This document shows, piece after piece, positions 49,591 to 61,914 of a stretch of DNA of 64,000 nt. The stretch spans positions 69,992,001 through 70,056,000 of the forward strand of contig NC_071671.1 of assembly GCF_028554725.1 (NCBI RefSeq). Direction: 5' to 3'. The notes beneath the pieces were generated by a model. It had not been told where the DNA came from and searched no databases. It saw only the letters and a program-made list of their open reading frames with translations. Origin of the DNA: Zeugodacus cucurbitae (lineage: Eukaryota; Arthropoda; Insecta; Diptera; Tephritidae). The number at the start of each line of letters is the position of its first letter. The first letter of the stretch is position 1. The position numbers and the translations under genes were made by a program.

Positions 49591-51656
49591 ATCTTGTAGA
49601 ACTTCTGACTAGGTTTATAAAACAAAATCTCTTTATTTGCGTAGTAGATGCTTACTACTTATAGGGTGAGCAAAAGGATGTATTGCTGTTCTCTTCACTG
49701 GTTTCAATTTAGAATTAGAAGGCATTTTTAACTATAATATAAATCAATAAAATAATTATTTAAACAAAAAAGTATCAGTTCATATTTAATTGCTGCTAAA
49801 TATAGTAGAAAATTGTAAAAATTCTATAATTATAACGACAATGCGAATTTATGGAAATGAAATTCTCAGCCTTGACAACGCGACATAACAACCATAGATT
49901 CCATAGACAGCGGAATGCTTATAATAAATAAAACTGGCGACAATGGTAACTGGCAATAAAAGCAATTAATTTACATTAGCAACATAAGTCTTGCTGCAAC
50001 ACCTGTCAGGCGGCCGGGCGAATGTGCGAGCTCGGTAATTAAATCAATAAACTTGATAGTGCAACACAGACTGAAGCAACAATGCACGCGATGTCGCAAC
50101 TACAACAGCAAATCGTTCGAGCGCAAGGCTTGCCAACAACGGAAAAGGACTCAAGGCAGGGGCGGCGAGCGAGTTGTAAGGTGTTGAAGTGATATGCGAC
50201 CAAAGCGAACCAGCGCTAACGGTAGGCCTTGCTCAGGAGCAAAGGTGTGTGTATGTGTGTGTGTGTGCTCCTCTATGTAAATATTTATACAGAAACTATA
50301 TCCTTGGGAACTAGTCTATCAACAGAGTCATCTACATATGAGTGCATGTGTGTGTGTGTTGTTGCTTGCGTGTGGATGTTTCCGCCCCAAAATGACAGTA
50401 TTTAAATGCAAACAAATTGAGACAAAGTTACGGAAATTAAATTAAAATCAAATGCGAGCAAGCAAGCACTCACACACATACACAGACACTAATTTCAATG
50501 CACACATAGGAACGTCGAGTATTACGTACCGCTATGAATGTTCACATTCAACAAAATAGGGTTGCAGGCTATGTCGAAAAGGTATGCGTGGCATATATGA
50601 AGATACATATATACATATGACTATTTGTTGTATTTGCTGTTATTTGTATGACTAAGTGACATGACAGCCAGGTGCGATATGCTCACTGTGCCATTGAGTC
50701 TGATAGCTACTTTGCATGCTTGTTTACTTCCGAAACTATGTGGAATTATGACCCCGAATTTTCAAGCAAACACCAACCTGCCCGTATCATAGTTAATTGC
50801 AAACAACAAAAATAAATAAATAACAGGAAAATGATTTACTTAATGCCGTTAAGTGCATTCAAAACAGCTGTTAGAATTCACAGTTTGTGTGCGCGAAAAA
50901 CTACTTAGAAACTCCTAACAAAATGGAATTGTGTCATTTAATTCCAATAGTGATAATTTGAAATTACACCCTGCTCCTTGAAATATATTTGGCTTGGATT
51001 TTAAGCAACTTGTTGTGTGGAACTAAGATCTGGTATCTCATGGAAAATTATGAAGCATTTGTTGTATTGAGCCATTCACACAGGAGTAAAGAATGTGCTA
51101 TCTCTCAAAAAAAAAACTTTCTTTCACGCTCTCCAAAATGTTTTTACAACATTTCTAATGATTCTGTATTTCTGTTAGCATAAATAGTAGATAGATCCAT
51201 GACAGATTCGCTAGATTTAGATTAGAGGTCTCAAATAAGCACCAGTTGTCGTATCTCTTGTTAAATTTGACTTGTGTAACAAAAGAGGAAGCTATTTCTA
51301 ATATTTACGCTGAAGAGTGCCGAAAAAATTTTATACGATTTCAGCTCATAATCTTGTTGATGACTTTTATGAGAAGATTTTTCATATTAGAAAATTACTT
51401 TGAGCTCTCATTATCCTTGATCATTGATTTTTAAATACACAGGATATGATTTCGTAATATTTTTATAATATATTTTTCCAAACCAGCAATAATGTGTTTG
51501 TCGGAAATTTGATAGATTTTTACGATACAAAAAAATGTGAAAATAATTTCTAAATATCATAAATATGTCAAACGAATCGGGGATATGAAAACTATGTATT
51601 TTATGGATAAAAGTTTACCAAATACATATATTGGTCAGTAGAGCCTTAAAGGAAAC
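49591..51656. other. non-coding intergenic DNA with TG/CA microsatellites
   Basis: TG runs lie at 50244-50268 and near 50347-50360, and CA runs near 50470. No gene is supported. Confidence 0.5.
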
Positions 51657-51660
51657 TTAA

Positions 51661-52321
51661 GTGCTGCTTTACAGGCTTCAAAAAATCGATTTTTTTGTTT
51701 TGTTTTAAATCTCTTCCAAAACTATCCAAGAATATGTCTTTAAAATTCCAGAGGCCAATTCGACATATTTTCGAAGTTAGAGCAGTTTTAGTGGCCGAGC
51801 GTCGAACAGGTGCGAATGCTTAGGCAGACTTTAAAGCGCGTTTTCTCGAGTTTTCATTAAGTGTTAGAAAACGGTGCCGGCGCTAGCAAAAAGAATATAT
51901 GTCCGATCGAAAAAACAACCAAAGTGATCTAGCTTCAGTATTAAATTATATTCTATTTGAACTAAAAATGTTCGACAAAAGTATTATTTAAACTACTTGT
52001 TTTGCAACTTAAAGTCAATTTTTTCTTAGAAATGTGATTTTTTTTCAAACTTCGAAAAAATTTGGAATATTATAACTTCTTCGGTATTTTTTTAGTTCAT
52101 AAAGAAAATTAACTTATAAAAATTAAAAAAAAAATTTGGTTCGACTGTTTCAGATGCATCGCACGACCTCCATCACAGACACCGATTTATAAGTGCAGAC
52201 TCCAGGCGCTCCAGAAAAATACTTACAACCTTAAAAAATTTCAATATTTTTTAATAATAAATATTGTTTTTTAAGTTTTAATATAGTAAAGTTTTTTCGG
52301 CTTCTAAAGCAGACTACTGCC
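51661..52321. mobile_element. TTAA-flanked short transposon (661 bp), family member 2
   Basis: TTAA at 51657-51660 and 52322-52325 bracket ends that are inverted relatives: the left end contains CTGCTTTACAGGCTTC and the right end, reversed, CTGCTTTAGAAGCC. The sub-terminal CAAAAAATCGATTTTTTTG block is shared with the members at 5430 and 59384. No coding capacity. Confidence 0.6.
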
Positions 52322-52325
52322 TTAA

Positions 52326-54930
52326 ACTATAGAATATATAGTCAATAGACCATTTCACACTAAATAAATATACGAGTATAATACTAAAGTGGGAGTTTTG
52401 AGAAAGTGAAGATTGTGTGTTTGTAGAAAAAATAGTCTTAAAAAATTTATAAAATACAGTCTCCTTATTAAATATAGTCATAATTGTTAAGATATTTTAC
52501 TTATTTTTTATGAATTTTACTAAATATGAATGCAGAATGCAAAATTTGGGTAAGTGTAAGGCTAAAGTAAGAGTTTCCGAAAATATTTCACTAAAGTATG
52601 TCAACCCTATTAGTTTAAAATTGATAATATAATCCATGTCACTGCTAACTTCATTGTACTTGACAATCTATGTATTACATTTATTCGACAGTTTCATAGA
52701 GAGCACACATGCCTATAGACCTCAAATAGACCTCTAAAAACACAAATGTAAAATTCAATTTGGTTAGAGTCGCTGTTTTTTATGCTTAAATGTTTCTATG
52801 CTCATTTTCCTATGCACCGGTACTATTCATATGTAAATTTCACCACATTTATAGCGGCAAATCGCTGATGGATTATGAGTTTTAAATTGTGCGGCGGTTA
52901 ATAATATGCTTATCTCGGTATCACAGCAATAATTAGCAATTGTGGATGAGTGCAATATGGTTGTATGAAAATGATACTTTTGGTGTCTGAATAGAAACGG
53001 CTACTGGAAGGGTGTAATCTGATAATTGTTGCAAGAGGTTTAAATTGTGAGTTTTTGAAGCATACGCGGTGAATTGAATTGACAATAAACATATTTAATG
53101 CTAATGAATCTTTAATTTCATAGTAATATTTGAGAATATGAAATATGAAAAATTGGGCTAATTTGATTTAAGTGGTTTTTAAGAAGAGAGAAAGTGGAAA
53201 ATGTGTCAGTAAAGTGAAATTCTAATGCTTAACTTATATTCTAGGGATTGCTATTTGATTGCACAGCACCTTAAGTTGCGTAGTTTACTAGACTCAGTCA
53301 TTTTCTACATGTGAAATCATATTTAAGAATACCTATTCAATTCGATTCATAAACATATAGCACATGAAGCGTACCAATTGTGCGAAATATCTCACTTCAA
53401 AGCCATTAGCATTCACACACTTTACCCGTACGAGTAAGCATTGCCATGACAATTGATTCTCTGCTTATGGAATATCTTCTACATTTCAATGGGCTCGAAG
53501 AGGCACTCACGTGTGAGAAAGCCAAAAACTCATTTGCCTTTAAATTAGTAGCATAATGCGGCTATTTAGAGGTTACTTAAATGCTCATTAATGAGCTGCT
53601 TCAAGCAGCAAATACACCAGCAACCAACAACCAACAACCAGCAACAAATACACATGACACAAAGGTGAGTTCGTGTGTGTGTGCGTGTCGGCAAGGTGTT
53701 GCACGAAGTGACAAATGTAACGCTTCTCACAGCATTTTTCCTTTGATTTCTTACCTTTTCACTGAACATACCTTTACAGCACTTACGGTACTTTCGCCGC
53801 TCACACACACGCACAATGTAGGGATTTATTTGGTCGCAATTATAGATATTTATGTGAAGCAGCTCGGTAAGCTGCATACAAACAACAAATTACACGGCTG
53901 ATTTAATTTTTAAATGTTCGCTAATTTGCCAAAAATAGTATCCTTTCAATGCATGCTTTGTTGTGTCTTTTGTGTTTTTTGTTGTTGCTTTCTACTTTCG
54001 TCCTTGAAGTGTGGAACACTTTCAAGCCTGCCGCTTGTTTACGCACAATTTCCATTTCGTTAGCGTGCGCATGTCCCGACCACTTGCGTTAATACCCACC
54101 ACCCGAGTGTGCTACAGCCGTTGCAGTCGGTGACTTCACCCACAGCATACATACATACATACGTACATACATATGTTTAAGCATAGCTCAGCACTGCGAG
54201 CGTATTTGCGGCTTTGTGCTGGCTATTTTACTAGCATGAGCACTCATTTGTTGTTCTTATTTGTTGGCTCTTTCAAGTGAGACACACTTGAATGTTTTTA
54301 TTAAATGGAAATAAATTTCGAGTGCGCTTGAGAATTACTTGGATTTCTCTGTTTTCCAAGCCTACTATGGTTAGCTACGTTCATACATTCATTCATACAA
54401 ACGAACGTATGTGCCATGAGTACTTGAATCGTTCTGAACGCCTCGACACAATGCTCCTTTGTCAAATATTTGTATACTGTTATCCTCATTTGGTCGGTAA
54501 TGGATCCTCTTAAGCACGAATTTAACACTTCGCTGACTCTAAGTCACAGCGGAAATATATTATTTTAGAAATTAATTTGTTTAAAAAGTATGGACTTTAT
54601 GAGCTCTCGAATATGTGCTAAAAGTACCTTGATATTTCTATGTCAACCTGAAATTTATCTATAAACTGTGACATCAGTGTGTAATTTTGAGAAATATTAC
54701 AGTGTCGTGAGTCCTACTGAGACCAAAATTTGGTCCACTTCGGAAACTCAACTTTCATCGTTCTTTATCTCTTCAAATATGTGTGAGAACCTTTCCGAAA
54801 CAGAATTTTCAACATATACATAACATATATAGTTAGATAAAGTCTATTTTTCGAAGGCGAATATTGAAGCTGGAGGATGGAGTCATATGTAGAAGTTCAC
54901 GTAAGTGAGGAAAGTTTCTGACTGTCATCC
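52326..54930. other. non-coding intergenic DNA with a CATA microsatellite
   Basis: (CATA)n lies at 54145-54174. The paired open frames on both strands at 53566-53901 span repetitive words and are not supported as genes. Confidence 0.5.
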
Positions 54931-54939
54931 ACTTGGGAG

Positions 54940-55215
54940 TGGCCAGTAACGATTCTTTTGCGTATGGTTCAAGCAGCTCACGACCACCGGTCTTAGACTA
55001 AGTATCCTCTGGGGAGCCAACAGACATCCGTTTAAGGCGATCTAAAGTGAGAAGTCGAAACCCGCTTATGCGGTTGTGCATTGGGTTTGGGAAGCAACAG
55101 CCTCGAGATGCGTGGCGCGCTGTTGTGGACTCGGCTATAACCACGTAAGCGGTGTCTACGCCAGTCAAGAAGAAGAAAAAGAATATTGGAGCACAGTCCG
55201 ACCTAACCTAAGCAA
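54940..55215 (+). mobile_element. GC-richer interspersed repeat, probably a retrotransposon 3' tail
   Basis: This island (GGGGAGCCAACAGACATCCG near 55012, AACCCGCTTATGCGGTTGTG near 55060, GCGTGGCGCGCTGTTGTGGA near 55109) contrasts with the AT-rich surroundings. It ends in AAGAAGAAGAAAAAGAATAT and CCGACCTAACCTAAG. The wording resembles non-LTR tails common in insect genomes as I recall them. No coding frame is intact. Confidence 0.45.
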
Positions 55216-56460
55216 TGATTTCGAAAGTTGTTGTTATTATAGACCCTATTTAGAAGCAAAAGTGAAAGATCAGAGTGTAAGATAGAGTCTTATTATATGG
55301 TCTATTATTATAAATACTCATAAGGAAATTGATCGAAAACTTTGGAAGTTACAAAGACGAGGAATTGTAGGCAATTTTGAATAACATTTGTAAGAGTGGT
55401 TTCGATATTTAACACTGAATTCTGATTAGAAACCTCGTACTAACTTTTATTTGACTAAAATTGAACATGTAGTCCAATCACACATAGCCTTAAAAAAATT
55501 TGAATTAAGCTAGATCTGAAAAATTTTGAAAATGAAGAATGAAGGATTTTTAAAATATTAAAGTTGTTTAAGAGTTTATCAAATCTGCAAAAAATATATA
55601 AACGTGCCTCAAATAAGATAGATTTATTATATTTTTTTCATTAGAAAAAAAAAAGATTTATGTATTCATAACCATATATTTATAAAAAATTGTATGCATA
55701 TGAGGCTTCATACTACCTATCCGAATATTCCATAATTCTACATCATCAAACACCACCCATCGAAAAAATAATAATCGCCGGCAAGGCTCTTTCCACTTTA
55801 TCGATTAGAATCAATTAGTTGGCGATTATCTTAATTTTATTATTTTTCATGCTGTGCCGGCTTTGTTGTTGGTTCTTCTTGCTTTTGTTGTTGTTGTTGT
55901 TGTCGTTATTATTCAAACAAATTTGCACATAAATTGCATAAATTGCAATCAATTTTTAACCCCTGCAAAAAGTTAGCACCGTTATGCAAACGACACAGCA
56001 ATCATCCCTTTTCGATGCGGCTCCAAGGGTGACGACGGGATCTCTTTTGTGTTGTTGTAACAGCGCATTGCAATGTGCTATTTGGCTGCAACGCGTAGGC
56101 AGTGAATTTTAATTTTCAACGCAAATTGTGAACGCTTCGTTACGCTTGTCAAAAATCGGAATCATTCAAATTAAAGGCGAATTAACTCGTTTTTTTCGTA
56201 CAATCATTGGAATTACAAGTGTATGTGTGTGAGAGGCGAGTGATTTTAGACCAAATATTTATTTGAATATAATTTGCCAAATATTTCTTTGTTCTATTGA
56301 CACTCGATTTTGGTTTATTAGCTCAAAGAAGGTAACTTGTATACTTTCCCAAATCGCTTTGATGACTAATATAATGAAGTCGAAAAATCGATGAATGAAA
56401 ATTTTTGAAAATACCAACTCATGCAAAGTTTTATTTCAATAAACTTTTAATGAGTCCCAT
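55216..56460. other. non-coding intergenic DNA
   Basis: A (TTG)n run lies at 55885-55904. No gene or clear transposon is seen. Confidence 0.5.
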
Positions 56461-57369
56461 TTTTTATACTCTCGTAACAAATGTTTGTAACACCCAAAAC
56501 TAAACGAGTTACGAGTAACGACCATAGGAAGGTTTCGAAAATGAGCAAAATCGGACCACTGCCACGCCCACAAAATGGCGAAAACCGAAATCACATAAAG
56601 TGCCATAACTAAGCCATAAATAAAGCTATGGAAATAAAATTTGGTATGAAGGATCGCACTATGAAGGGGCATATTTGGATGTAATGTATAGAGCTATATA
56701 AACCAAACTTGCTGCAGTCGTTTTTTTAGCCACTTCCTAATACGGTCCAAAAATGAAAGAAATCAGATCATAACCACGCCCACCTCCCATGCAAAAGTTG
56801 GGTTGAAAATTACAAAAAGTGGGTTAACTCACTAACGAAAAACGTCAGAAACACTAAATTTCACATAAGAAATGGCAGATGAAAGCTGCACTCAGATTTC
56901 TTTACAAAATGGAAAATGGGCGTGGCGTCGCCCACTTATGGGTCAAAAACCATATCTCAGGAACTACTCAACAGATTTCAATGAAACTTGGTTTATAATA
57001 GTTTCCTTACATCCAAAGTCAAATCGCTTCACAACCACGTCTACTTCCTATATACCAGAACTTTGAAGACGATCTGAATCGTTTACATTACAATATATAA
57101 AGTAAGCACTAGTGAAGATATCGGTGCAGAACTTTGAACCATTCTAAAAATCGCCAAAATCGGACCATATGTTTTCATATATCGAACATGAGGACCTCGG
57201 TGCTTCTAACCTAATATTATGGTTTCCAACTTTCAATGGACTTTATATAATATATATGACGAATATGTGGGTCAAAGTGTGTATTATATAATATTAATTA
57301 AGTTAAATAAATAAATTGCGAGAGTATAAAATGTTCGGTTACACCCGAACTTAGCCCTTCCTTACTTGT
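56461..57369 (+). mobile_element. DINE-1-like Helentron copy F, internally deleted
   Basis: Begins TTTTTATACTCTCGTAACAA and ends with TTGCGAGAGTATA, the perfect hairpin GTTCGGTTACACCCGAAC and CCTTCCTTACTTGT. The GTCY microsatellite and part of the 5' core are deleted. The small open frames at 56436-56672 and 56872-57066 are element DNA. Confidence 0.85.
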
Positions 57370-57409
57370 TAATAATCAAATTTAATATAACTCATTATAC
57401 CAGATTTTA

Positions 57410-57755
57410 TGCGGGTGTGACTTTACATTTCATTAAACAATTATAACGGGACATTTTTTTGCATTGCATCCAAAAGAGATGAGTTTAATTGTGAAAAATT
57501 AATGAAATCATAAAACACACAAAAATCATGAAGAAGAAGGGTGGATTCTTTCTGTAACAACCCAGCAGTGAAACACCAAACTAGTCAAGAAAGATAACTA
57601 AAGATAAAGTCAGAGTTTCTTGATTAGAACTGGTCTTTTCAGAAATCATCTGGGTTTCATCAATTTCGATGATTGGAAGAAGTGCCTGGTATAAGCCAGC
57701 CAAATAATAAATACTAAAAAAATAACAAATTCCCATTATTTTTTGAACACACCTC
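57410..57755 (+). pseudogene. mariner-type element remnant with right terminal repeat
   Basis: TTTCGATGATTGGAAGAAGT near 57664 encodes FDDWKK, the mariner C-terminal signature, with frame damage around it. The right end AAATTCCCATTATTTTTTGA ACACACCT (57728-57753) is the inverse of the repeat at 31941. The left end is probably near 57413 (GGGTGTGACTTTAC), but this is unsure. Confidence 0.6.
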
Positions 57756-59379
57756 AATATATCTCAAATAAAAAAATTTCAGAGAATATAAATTTTTCTA
57801 TACAATTATGCATGAGTTTCATATTTGTATGCGATTGGTTTCTTTCTAGTAATACATAAAAATACTTATTCTTAGTATGGTAGTATAAAAGTAGACGAGT
57901 CAGTTAAGCGGTTCGCTGTAGTTCCAAAGTAGTGAACAACTAGTTTATTTCACTGGGAAGCTACAAGCACGAATACAAGTGTGCATATGTATGTATTTGT
58001 GTGTGTCAGCAGTACACCCGCCAATTTGGCTAGTTGGCACTTGAGCATTCAAGCGACAATCACTTCATCGATGGTAATTGATGTGAAAACAATGGAGAGT
58101 CTGATTTCTAAAAATTCACTTCAAGCCTTTTGAGTTGTGTGCTGAGACGTGCAGCCGCATACGTATGCGTAGATATGAATATAAATATGTGTGTGTGGAC
58201 ACTGTAATGACGTGGAAAGCTTTGTCGAATATTCAAGGCGACGGGTACTAATTGACCATATGCCTGAATAATAAGGACGTGGGGAGTCCACATGATACAT
58301 ACAAACGCCTAAATTTATGTTAAATTTGGGGGCTTATATGAAATTATTGACAGATTTATGATTTAATATTATATATTTGTATATATGAAATGATTCTGAA
58401 AAATAATTAACCATTTACGTACTTAAGTAATATTTTCATTATGCAAACTACATTTAAATTAAGATTTATCAATTTTTTTCTATTTTCACTCGCTGAAAGT
58501 TTTGAATTTCTTTTGAGTTATCGCAGAAATTTGTCAAACCAAATCACAACCAGAAACTAATTGCAAATGGCATTTACAACACCTGGCAGGTGGCCAAAAA
58601 CCTCCTTTACAAGAACAAAATGCCTTAACCTCGATTGAGTTGAATGAGCGACATTCCTCTCGCGTTTAACACGTCATTTAGTTGATAATTTGTATCGCAC
58701 AAATGCGCTTTTGACGAAATAATGCACATATGCATATTCTTCAGATTGTTTTCTTTTTAGCCAAATGCATCTGCTGATAAATCGTCTTGGGCTAACACTT
58801 ACAAATTGCCACAGTGAAAGCAACAAACATGCGCTAACAAATTACGATGCATGCTCATTCAACAAAATGCAGTGAGCAAAATGAATTAACGACCTTTTAA
58901 TATTCGAGGAAGAGTGCTTAAATGCACCGAAAATATTGCGGTAATTTTATTTGAGTATAACTATATGTACATGATTATAGTTTTGTAATGTATGACGTTC
59001 GACTCAAAAATGAATGCTATCTAAATATAGAGAAAAATATTTATTATATATTTGAATAATAGAAAAATACTTTCATACATATATGAATATGTACTGCTAA
59101 GCAATAAATGTGAGCGACGAAGCCGCAGAATTGATAAGTAATTAAAATATTGGCAGACGAAAAATAATAAATGAGTCTAGCATCTATGTATGTACTAAGT
59201 AGCTTTGTGTCTTTTGGGTCAAGGAAAGTGGGTAATGTCTTGATGCTGACGCGTGGTCTCTTTAAAAAATTAGCCGCTGACTGTAAGATCTAAGTGTTTC
59301 AAGGTCTTTTTTGTTAAATACTTTTTTCGTACAGTTTTTAGTTTAGGGTGAAATATGGGTCACTGATGGTAAATAGCTT
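57756..59379. other. non-coding intergenic DNA
   Basis: No gene or transposon is recognised. Confidence 0.5.
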
Positions 59380-59383
59380 TTAA

Positions 59384-59802
59384 GGGGTTTCGTGGAATTA
59401 AAAAAATCGTTTTTTTGTTTTTTGGCTTATTATTTCTCCAACATCTCAAGAATATTGTCCTAAGTTTTCAAGTCAACTACTCAACCGATCTTGATAAAAT
59501 TTTGAACAGGTATTTCAGATACAATTTACTCGTGCTTGAACGAAGAATTTTACTTTTTTTCAATTACAACTATTTAAAAAAAAAAACAAAATGTCAAGTA
59601 AATTTGAACGAAATTTTTATTTTTTTTTTGGAAAAATTTCTGCCAAAATTCCAATATTCACTTTTTTTGTCTTTCCTTCGTTCAAGCACGAGATTATGTC
59701 TTACCTAAAACACTTATTTTTGTTTTTTTTTTTCATTTTGGATGATCCTGTCAGGAGTTATACTGACAACGCGGAAGCATCTTTTTTCACCCATGTAACC
59801 CC
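59384..59802. mobile_element. TTAA-flanked short transposon (419 bp), family member 3
   Basis: TTAA lies at 59380-59383 and 59803-59806. The left end is GGGGTTTCGTGG and the reversed right end is GGGGTTACATGG, a 12-base inverted repeat with two mismatches. The sub-terminal AAAAAAATCGTTTTTTTG block is shared with the other two members. The open frames inside are low-complexity and not genes. Confidence 0.68.
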
Positions 59803-59806
59803 TTAA

Positions 59807-60747
59807 AGCATTTTCGACTTGGACATTTTTTGCGAAAGGAAAGCTTTTGAAAATTTTTAATCTGTTCTGAAATAACTGCTTATTTATGCTGGTGAGAACT
59901 AAATGTTTTAAAGCCAGTAAACATAAAGTAGGGTAAATATAATTCGATAGATTCCGATCTGATTGAAGTAAACTTTAAGATTACCGTAGACAACTTCTCT
60001 TGTAGAGAACATACCTTGACTGGCATTGTTCTACGACCGAGTGTGTGTCTGATATGGGAAGGATCACAAAAATCAGTCAGACCCCTCAATAACTCATCGA
60101 ACGTCATCTGGGAATCCATAATTGGCCCTAAAGATTTTTATAAAATACAATTTAGTTATTTTTCTATATCGACAAATTCACTATACAAGTTGTTTTTGTA
60201 ATTTAATAAAAAAAAAATCAAATAATATTCGATTACAATTTCTTAACTAGATATTTAGTGAATGATTTATTGTTCATATTGCCAGATTATATGAAATATA
60301 AGAGGGAAATGTATTAAATAAAAATATCTTCTGTTATAAAGTATCCCAGAAGCTATTTCCAAACAATTTGCTTTTAAATTTCAATTCCGTTTCGAATATT
60401 ATTGGAATTTGTATTGATTACCGAAAAACTGTTCATGCGTGCTCTGATATATGCTAGCAATACTTCGTGATCAAAATAGCGTCTAATAATAACAAATGAT
60501 ATCGAAACAAAAATATGTATGTATACGCGCATATTTGTGTGTGGAAATTCGAGAAATTCGAGTACACAACGCAATACCAACTGCGGAACAATAAATTTAA
60601 AATATATAAATATGTGCTTCTACATTTATGTATGCATACCTTTCTATGTAAATCCTTTGCTTTTCAACTCTCGGCCGATCGAAGCGCGAGCAACGAGCAC
60701 ATATATGAACCCGAACCGATTAGGCGAGGTAAAAATAAATAATCATG
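59807..60747. other. non-coding intergenic DNA
   Basis: No gene or transposon is recognised; open frames on both strands lack family features. Confidence 0.45.
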
Positions 60748-61221
60748 TCATTTCCATAAATACTTGTACGTACCGCAGCAAATACCAGCAGCCCCCAATA
60801 CAAAAGCTGCTAACCCCAATAACTGTGTGGTGTTTCTGCTAACGCAATCCCATTGATGTATGTACGCAAGAGAGCTTTTCCGACGTTGGCCTCGCTGGCA
60901 CCTGCTGGCCGTGTTACGAGCACCAGCTACTCGATTGTGTTCCAACGCAACGTTTTGGCTTCCAAAAATAGCCAACCGCTAAGCAATATTTTTACTCGGA
61001 TCTATAGTATATATACAAATTTTATATTCGTACAAGATTACCAAACAATGCCCGAAGCTGTTATGCAACACTACGAAAGCTCGTTTATTATGAAAAAGCG
61101 AGTGGAGGGGGAGGTGGGTGTGGGCGGGATGCGTGGAGCTTGCGCATGGAAATATGATCGGTGCTTTCGAAACAATTGTGGGGGTGGTGGAAGAGTGGAG
61201 GGATCCAAATATTTTCAATGA
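60748..61221. other. GC-richer block with overlapping open frames on both strands, unassigned
   Basis: On the minus strand 60975-60748 could encode 75 residues ending in one hydrophobic helix (TTQLLGLAAFVLGAAGICCG) with a basic tail. On the plus strand 60853-61221 could encode 122 residues whose start (MYVRKRAFPTLASLAPAGRV) looks like a mitochondrial targeting peptide. Both cannot easily be real and I recognise neither. The base composition of 60850-60975 is unlike its surroundings. It lies just beyond the 3' end of the actin gene. Confidence 0.3.
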
Positions 61222-61399
61222 TTCCATTGCTATCAATGCTTCTTTTTGGCGCTACAAAAATAAAGACAACAACATGAATGAATGGACAATTGGAGAGAGC
61301 CAACCCCATATGTGATGAGTGCTGTGCCTGATCCCTCGGTCCCTCAACCCCCCCTTTGTTGTTTGACCATAACTCTGCTATAAAGTCATTGATATGGAA

Positions 61400-61914
61400 A
61401 ATTAAGTCTAAAAAAGTCGTTTTATTTATAAATAATTATAAATTGTTTTAATTTAATTACATAAGAAATCATTACATTATTTTACATGTGGCAAAAATAC
61501 CCTTAAAACAATAATGCGTTCATTATGCTTTCATAAAACTATAAGCAAAATCAACAGTTAATCGAAATGAAACGAAACATATTTAGAAACGGTAAAGTTG
61601 TTAAATGACGAACATAAAACATAAATCTGGTTCATTTGTTGTTGGTTGTTGTTTTGTTGTTTTTACATCATGTGAGTTGTTCAGTCCGTTTTTTGAATTT
61701 GCGATCTGGAACCAGTTAACCATTGGTTGGTATTGACAACATTTATGCAAATAAATAAATAAACGAATGGGCGGGCATCTCTGAAGGCATGTTGTTGTTG
61801 TTATAGCTAATGTGGTGATAGTGCATCATAAGACACAATATTGCGTAGAACAATGCAATAGCCACATCAGCGCGAACACGTAAAAGCGTATTACTAGCTG
61901 GTAGAAGTAACTGC
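61400..61914 (-). terminator. actin 3' UTR and candidate poly(A) signal
   Basis: On the minus strand AATAAA is at 61426-61421, about 490 bases past the actin stop codon, giving a 3' UTR of roughly 510 bases. No closer canonical signal was found by eye. Confidence 0.5.

Noticed and set aside
53566..53901. Paired frames of about 105 codons on both strands
   Set aside because: They depend on repetitive CAACCA and CACACA words and no family is recognisable.
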